Shown here one piece after another: positions 59,734-64,000 of a DNA stretch of 64,000 bases. The stretch comes from Siphonobacter curvatus. Its GTDB lineage: Bacteria; Bacteroidota; Bacteroidia; Cytophagales; Spirosomataceae. Positions within the stretch are counted from its first letter, which is position 1; each line of letters begins with the position of its first letter. The notes beneath the pieces are model-generated. The model was not told the origin of the DNA. It saw nothing but the letters and a program-made list of their open reading frames with translations, and ran no database searches. Location of the stretch: assembly GCF_002943425.1 (NCBI RefSeq), contig NZ_PTRA01000001.1:2976001-3040000 (forward strand), read 5' to 3'. Position numbers and translations under genes: made by a program.

Positions 59734-62133
59734 ATGCTTAAGAACTATTTGCAAATAGCTCTGCGTAACCTCCGACGAAATCCCTTGTACAGTCTGCTTA
59801 ATATCGGCGGACTCGCCGCTGGGCTGGCTGTCAGTATTCTGATTCTGCTGTACGTCGTTCATGAATACAGTTACGACACGTTTCATCAGAACGGTGATCG
59901 GATTTTCCAGACAATGGACCGGATGCCTCACGGCGAGACACACATTCAGACTCAGTCGTTGTCGGTGCAACTGGGACCGCGTACGCAGGCGGCCCGACCG
60001 GATCTGGTGGAAGCAACGGTTCGTACGCGGTCTTCCATGCGAACAGTGCTGAAAACGGCCACTAACTTTCATTCTTTCGAGGATCAGCTTCTCTTTGCCG
60101 ACCCTTCTTTTCTGACCGTCTTTACATATCCTCTGCAAAAAGGAAACGCGGCCACCGCCTTGACCCGGCCCAATACGATTGTGCTTTCCCCGGAATTAGC
60201 CCAGAAATACTTTGGAGCGGCTAATCCACTGGGTAAAACGCTGGTTTACGACAACAAACTACCGCTGGAAGTAACCGGCGTATTAGAAAGCCTGCCTTCG
60301 CACAGTACGCTTTCCTTCTCCGCACTCATTTCCTTTGCTACCCAGAAAAATCTGGTTGCTTACGACGAGGGCTTAGGCAAGCAACTGGAATACAGTCACG
60401 TCGGCGGCGGAGCTTTTCAGACGTATTTCCTGCTGACGAAAGCCGAACACCGAACCAAAGTAGAACGACTGATTCGTCAATTGCACCTGAAGGATCATCC
60501 CGTTAAAAAAGGTGAAAAAACGGAGGAGTTCATTTTAGAACCCTTCACCGATCTTCATCTGCACGGCATCATGGTGGATCATTCGCAGCAGTACCACGGT
60601 TTGTTCACGGGCATTGCCCTGGGTATTTTACTGCTGGCCCTGATCAACTACATGAACCTGACCACGGCCCGGGCTACCCAGCGGGCCAAAGAAGTCGGTG
60701 TGCGGAAAGTACTCGGTGGCTTACGCAGCAATCTGGCCGCCCAGTTTTATACTGAATCCGTACTGATCACCCTGATTTCGTTTGCCCTGAGTTTGTTACT
60801 GGTCGAAGCCTTACGTCCTTTCTTCTTTCAGTGGCTGGATCTTCACATCAGCGATACGTTTTTGAAAGATCCCCTTTTCATCGGTTTACTAGCGGGTCTA
60901 CTCCTGCTATGTACGTTGGTAGCGGGCAGCTATCCGGCCCTGCTACTCTCCCAGTTTACGCCAGCCGAAGTACTAAAAGGGCGTTTTTCAAAAGCAAATG
61001 GGATCAATATTCGCCGCGTCCTGACCATTTTTCAGTTTTCTGTTTCCATCGGTTTGATTGTATGTAGTTTCATTGTCAAGAACCAACTTGACTTTCTCCG
61101 TACCCAGAACATTGGTTTGGATCGCGAGGGAATTGTCGTGATCACCGTTCCCCAAACGATGATTCCTCATTACGCCGCATTCAAGCAGGAACTTCGTCAA
61201 CAAGCGGGCATTCAGAACGTAGCGGCGGCGAGCTGGCCCCTCTTCAAAGGCGGCGTGAATATGTTCTTTACGCAGTCGCCCATTACTAAAAAAGACATTT
61301 CTTTACAAATTACGGCCGTGGACAATTCCTTTTTCCAGACCATGAATGTCCCCTGGAAAATCAAGCCCACCCGCCCCTACTCTTCCAATCCTCCCTCATT
61401 GATTTTGAATGAATCGGCTTTAAAGGATTTTGGATTTACGGAAAGACCCATTGGCGAAAAAATTCAGTTGGGCACCCAGGCTGCCGAAGTGGTGGGCGTC
61501 GTGAAAGATTTCAATCTTTTTTCCAGCAAGCACCCACAGAGCGGACTGGGCATCTCCGTAGTAGCCGATACGACGCGAGAACTGATGACCTACGGCGGCT
61601 GCCTGTACCTGAAGCTGGCCGCTGGCGGCAACGTAACCGCCCGACTGGCCGCCGTGGAATCGGTGTTCAAAAAATACGAGACGGAGTACCCCTTCGAGTA
61701 CTACTTCCTCGACGAAGCCTACGACGCTCTGTACAAAGCCGAAAGCAAGCTGGGCACGATGCTAACGGCCTTCACCAGTCTGGCCATTCTGATTGCCTGC
61801 CTCGGACTCTTCGGACTGGCTACGTTTGCCGTGGAAACCCGCCGTAAGGAAATTGGCATCCGTAAAGTCCTGGGGGCTAGTTTATCCAGTATTACACTAC
61901 TCTTGTCGAAAGAATTCTTGAAGCTGGTACTGATTGCCAATGCCATCGCTTTTCCGATAGCCTGGTATTTCATGCAGGACTGGCTGAAAGCCTACGCCAT
62001 CCGGATTCAGATGGGCTGGGTAGCCTTTGCTCTGGCGGGTTTTATCGCTTTGGTGATTGCGTTTGTCACCGTAAGCACCCAGGCCATCCGGGCGGCGAAT
62101 GCCGATCCGGTGAAGAGTTTGAAAAGTGAGTAA
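59734..62133 (+). CDS. P18: two-module FtsX/MacB-like ABC permease
   Basis: 799 residues, the most divergent complete copy. TM2 ends LALINYMNLTTARATQRAKEVG and continues VRKVLGGLRSNLAAQFYTES; the usual Ala-Cys-Ile-Asn is Leu-Ile-Asn. Module 2 has VETRRKEIGIRKVLGASLSS then LSKEF, with Val-Glu-Thr where others have Ala-Glu-Gln. Domain 2 is less like the family at the LLAGRNF position (it reads VPWKIKPTRPYSS), so the second periplasmic domain may have changed role. The tail is DPVKSLKSE, with Asp for Asn, closer to the D-P form common in MacB proteins. It heads the last block; P19 follows after 48 bp. Confidence 0.93.
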   Translation: MLKNYLQIALRNLRRNPLYSLLNIGGLAAGLAVSILILLYVVHEYSYDTFHQNGDRIFQTMDRMPHGETHIQTQSLSVQLGPRTQAARPDLVEATVRTRSSMRTVLKTATNFHSFEDQLLFADPSFLTVFTYPLQKGNAATALTRPNTIVLSPELAQKYFGAANPLGKTLVYDNKLPLEVTGVLESLPSHSTLSFSALISFATQKNLVAYDEGLGKQLEYSHVGGGAFQTYFLLTKAEHRTKVERLIRQLHLKDHPVKKGEKTEEFILEPFTDLHLHGIMVDHSQQYHGLFTGIALGILLLALINYMNLTTARATQRAKEVGVRKVLGGLRSNLAAQFYTESVLITLISFALSLLLVEALRPFFFQWLDLHISDTFLKDPLFIGLLAGLLLLCTLVAGSYPALLLSQFTPAEVLKGRFSKANGINIRRVLTIFQFSVSIGLIVCSFIVKNQLDFLRTQNIGLDREGIVVITVPQTMIPHYAAFKQELRQQAGIQNVAAASWPLFKGGVNMFFTQSPITKKDISLQITAVDNSFFQTMNVPWKIKPTRPYSSNPPSLILNESALKDFGFTERPIGEKIQLGTQAAEVVGVVKDFNLFSSKHPQSGLGISVVADTTRELMTYGGCLYLKLAAGGNVTARLAAVESVFKKYETEYPFEYYFLDEAYDALYKAESKLGTMLTAFTSLAILIACLGLFGLATFAVETRRKEIGIRKVLGASLSSITLLLSKEFLKLVLIANAIAFPIAWYFMQDWLKAYAIRIQMGWVAFALAGFIALVIAFVTVSTQAIRAANADPVKSLKSE

Positions 62134-62181
62134 CGGGTTCTCGTCTTTTACCAGGAAGGTTCCTTCCCAACCTTGAATAGC

Positions 62182-64000
62182 ATGTTCAAAAATTACCTTA
62201 AAATCGCTCTCCGTACGCTTTGGCGAAACCGCCTGACCACCAGCATTAATATCCTGGGCTTGGCAGTAGGAATCTCGGCCTGTATTGTCATTTTCCTATT
62301 GGTTAATTTTGAATTTAGCTTTGATCGGCACCCACCCGACGCCGACCGGATTTACCGGCTCGTGACGGAATTTAAATTTGGCGACGATCCGGGGCATAAT
62401 GCCGGTATTTCAGCTCCCATCCCCGAAAGCATTCGTCGGGAGGTAACGGGTCTGGAAACCGTAGCACACGTTCACCTGGAAAGTTTTGAACAGATCGAAG
62501 TACCACGTTCGGGCCAAGCTCCGGTACTCTATCCAGCAGCGAAGGAATCGTCGTCCGAAGTCATCTTTACGGATGCCCAATTCTTTAAGATTTTACCGGC
62601 TGACTGGATTGCAGGCTCGCCTCAGACTTCGCTTACCAAACCCAACCAGATTGTCTTAACGCAACGTCTGGCTGAACGTTATTTCGGAGCGGCTTCGGCG
62701 GCCGTACTGGGCCGTACCCTACGGGCCGTTTCCTACCGGGATACCCTGGAACTGACGGTATCAGGCCTTGTCAAAAATGCCGTTGAGCGAAGTGACTTCT
62801 CGTATCCGGCCTACTTATCGCTGAGTACCCTTACGACCAGTAAAAAACGTCGCGAAAACTACGGTTTTGATGCCTGGTCGAATACTAATGGATCCTCCCA
62901 ATGCCTGGTAAAAATCAAGCCCGGTGCCAACCCTGATCAACTGGCCCAGAAGGTTACAAAATTGGTCAATAGTCATTCTGGGAATTCTTCCATCGATTGG
63001 AAACGTTGGTTCAACCTACAGCCTTTATCCGACGTTCATTTTAATCAAACCTACGCCAATGGCATTCGGGTAGCCCATAAGCCTACCCTGTATGGCCTGG
63101 CCGCCGTGGGTGTATTTTTGCTGCTGCTAGCCTCCATCAATTTTGTCAATCTGTCTACGGCCCAGGCCAGTCAACGCGGCAAAGAAATCGGCATTCGTAA
63201 AACCCTGGGCAGTCGCCGCAGTCACCTGATCTCGCAATTACTCGGCGAAACCCTGCTGGTAACCTTCGTAGCCGTTATGTTCTCAGTGGCCCTAGCTGAG
63301 CTGGCTCTGATCTATCTGGGTGAATTAATACCGTCGGGTGTGGAGCTTGACTTAAGCCAGCCTACCTTCTGGCTATTCCTGCTGGCCATGGCTCTGATTA
63401 CGGCTTTGCTGTCCGGTGTCTACCCCGGTTTGCTGATTTCGCGTTTTACGCCCGTTCTTACCCTTCGCGGTACCAACCTTTTTGTTCAGCCGGGAAAAAT
63501 CGGTCTTCGTCGGGTACTCATCATTTCGCAGTTTGTGATTGCTCAACTGTTCATTATTGGAGCTTTATTCGTCAGTCGGCAGTTACAGTACATGATTCAA
63601 AAAGACCTGGGTTTTAACCGGGAAGCCATCGTTACTTTTCAGGTACCGGGTAAGTATTTCTGGATCGGTGATCAGAACCAACGCTTTACGCTGGCCGACC
63701 GTATCCGAAAACTTTCGGGCGTCAAACAGGTGAGTTTAGCAAGTCAGTTGCCGATTTCTTCAGGGTACAGTTCATCCATGATGAAGGTCGTACGCAACAA
63801 GCAGAAAGTATCGATTAATGTGTACCGCAAGGACGGCGATACGCAGTACCTGAGTCTCTTCGGGTTTCATTTGCTGGCGGGAAGAAATTTCGCCGAAAGC
63901 GATACCACGAGCGAACTGGTTATCAACGAAACCCTGGCCCGACAGATGGGTTTCCGACAACCCTTGGAGGCCATTGGCCAATTCCTGGAATACGGGAACG
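62182..64000 (+). CDS. P19: two-module FtsX/MacB-like ABC permease, cut by the window end
   Basis: The frame is open from ATG (MFKNYLKIALRTLWRN) to the last base, giving 606 codons. It covers TM1, domain 1, TM2-5 and most of domain 2. Module 1 reads SINFVNLSTAQASQRGKEIG and IRKTLGSRRSHLISQLLGET. TM5 is LRRVLIISQFVIAQLFIIG, similar to group I in its A/TQ pattern, but domain 1 (FGDDPGHNAGISAP) is not group I, so it is an intermediate form. Domain 2 ends with LLAGRNFAESD and VINETLARQMG at the edge. No fault is seen; the second half lies outside the window. It is 48 bp after P18 and so co-transcribed. Confidence 0.92.
   Translation, partial: MFKNYLKIALRTLWRNRLTTSINILGLAVGISACIVIFLLVNFEFSFDRHPPDADRIYRLVTEFKFGDDPGHNAGISAPIPESIRREVTGLETVAHVHLESFEQIEVPRSGQAPVLYPAAKESSSEVIFTDAQFFKILPADWIAGSPQTSLTKPNQIVLTQRLAERYFGAASAAVLGRTLRAVSYRDTLELTVSGLVKNAVERSDFSYPAYLSLSTLTTSKKRRENYGFDAWSNTNGSSQCLVKIKPGANPDQLAQKVTKLVNSHSGNSSIDWKRWFNLQPLSDVHFNQTYANGIRVAHKPTLYGLAAVGVFLLLLASINFVNLSTAQASQRGKEIGIRKTLGSRRSHLISQLLGETLLVTFVAVMFSVALAELALIYLGELIPSGVELDLSQPTFWLFLLAMALITALLSGVYPGLLISRFTPVLTLRGTNLFVQPGKIGLRRVLIISQFVIAQLFIIGALFVSRQLQYMIQKDLGFNREAIVTFQVPGKYFWIGDQNQRFTLADRIRKLSGVKQVSLASQLPISSGYSSSMMKVVRNKQKVSINVYRKDGDTQYLSLFGFHLLAGRNFAESDTTSELVINETLARQMGFRQPLEAIGQFLEYGN

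Noticed and set aside
10013-62133. Naming the permeases as macrolide exporters (MacB)
   Set aside because: Only the fold is shared with MacB; these are two-module proteins without an ATPase domain, and nothing in the sequence identifies a drug substrate.

Overview
The window is one long segment of a Bacteroidota chromosome, most likely from the order Cytophagales (Spirosomaceae-like). Support: Bacteroidota-type promoter boxes of the form TAnnTTTG at some accessory genes, ATG starts without strong Shine-Dalgarno sequences, secreted sulfatases and an S41 protease, and the expansion of two-module FtsX/MacB-like permeases seen in that order. The genus is not established. No rRNA, tRNA, CRISPR array or transposase gene was recognised.

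The window is dominated by 19 paralogous ABC transporter permeases, called P1 to P19 here (18 complete, about 790-812 residues; P19 runs off the end). Each is a tandem fusion of two MacB-type modules: TM helix, large periplasmic domain, three TM helices, then the same again. All 18 complete proteins end in a near-identical tail, NP-x-x-SLK-S/T-E. The array starts with the 3' end of an ECF sigma factor gene (2-130), one membrane-fusion/adaptor gene (230-1492) and one ATPase gene (1624-2313). P1-P5 follow (2492-14871). No second ATPase or adaptor gene is present, so one ATPase may energise many alternative permeases. Substrates cannot be read from the sequence.

The remaining permeases lie in blocks: a 98-residue unknown plus P6 (15.1-17.8 kb), P7-P8 plus a proline-rich secreted protein (24.5-30.0 kb), P9-P11 (36.6-44.3 kb), P12-P13 (44.6-49.5 kb), P14-P17 (49.7-59.6 kb) and P18-P19 (59.7 kb to the end). 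Two accessory islands separate them. At 17.9-24.3 kb lie a Crp/Fnr regulator, an AhpD-like protein, a dienelactone hydrolase, a cyclophilin, a sulfatase with its formylglycine-generating enzyme, and a GT2 glycosyltransferase. At 30.4-36.3 kb lie an S41 protease, a VOC protein, a GMC oxidoreductase, an unknown protein and a Na+/H+ antiporter.

The most striking finding is a promoter module that appears six times, exactly at the heads of the six later permease blocks. It has two tandem 16-bp dyads (TGTYCG-N4-CGAACA, 5-6 bp apart), 19-20 bp, a TGATTAYCAG box, exactly 26 bp, then GGCAYRRCTTT. The start codon usually follows 44-60 bp after the GG. The GGCAY part resembles the -24 half of a sigma-54 promoter and the dyads resemble enhancer-binding-protein sites, but the -12 GC is not conserved. 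This suggests that one regulator co-controls the dispersed permease operons. A second unexplained element is a repeated, foldable intergenic sequence of about 200-255 bp, upstream of the S41 protease gene and of P10. Imperfect GT-rich/AC-rich inverted repeats fill the gaps of the first operon and the P10-P11 gap.
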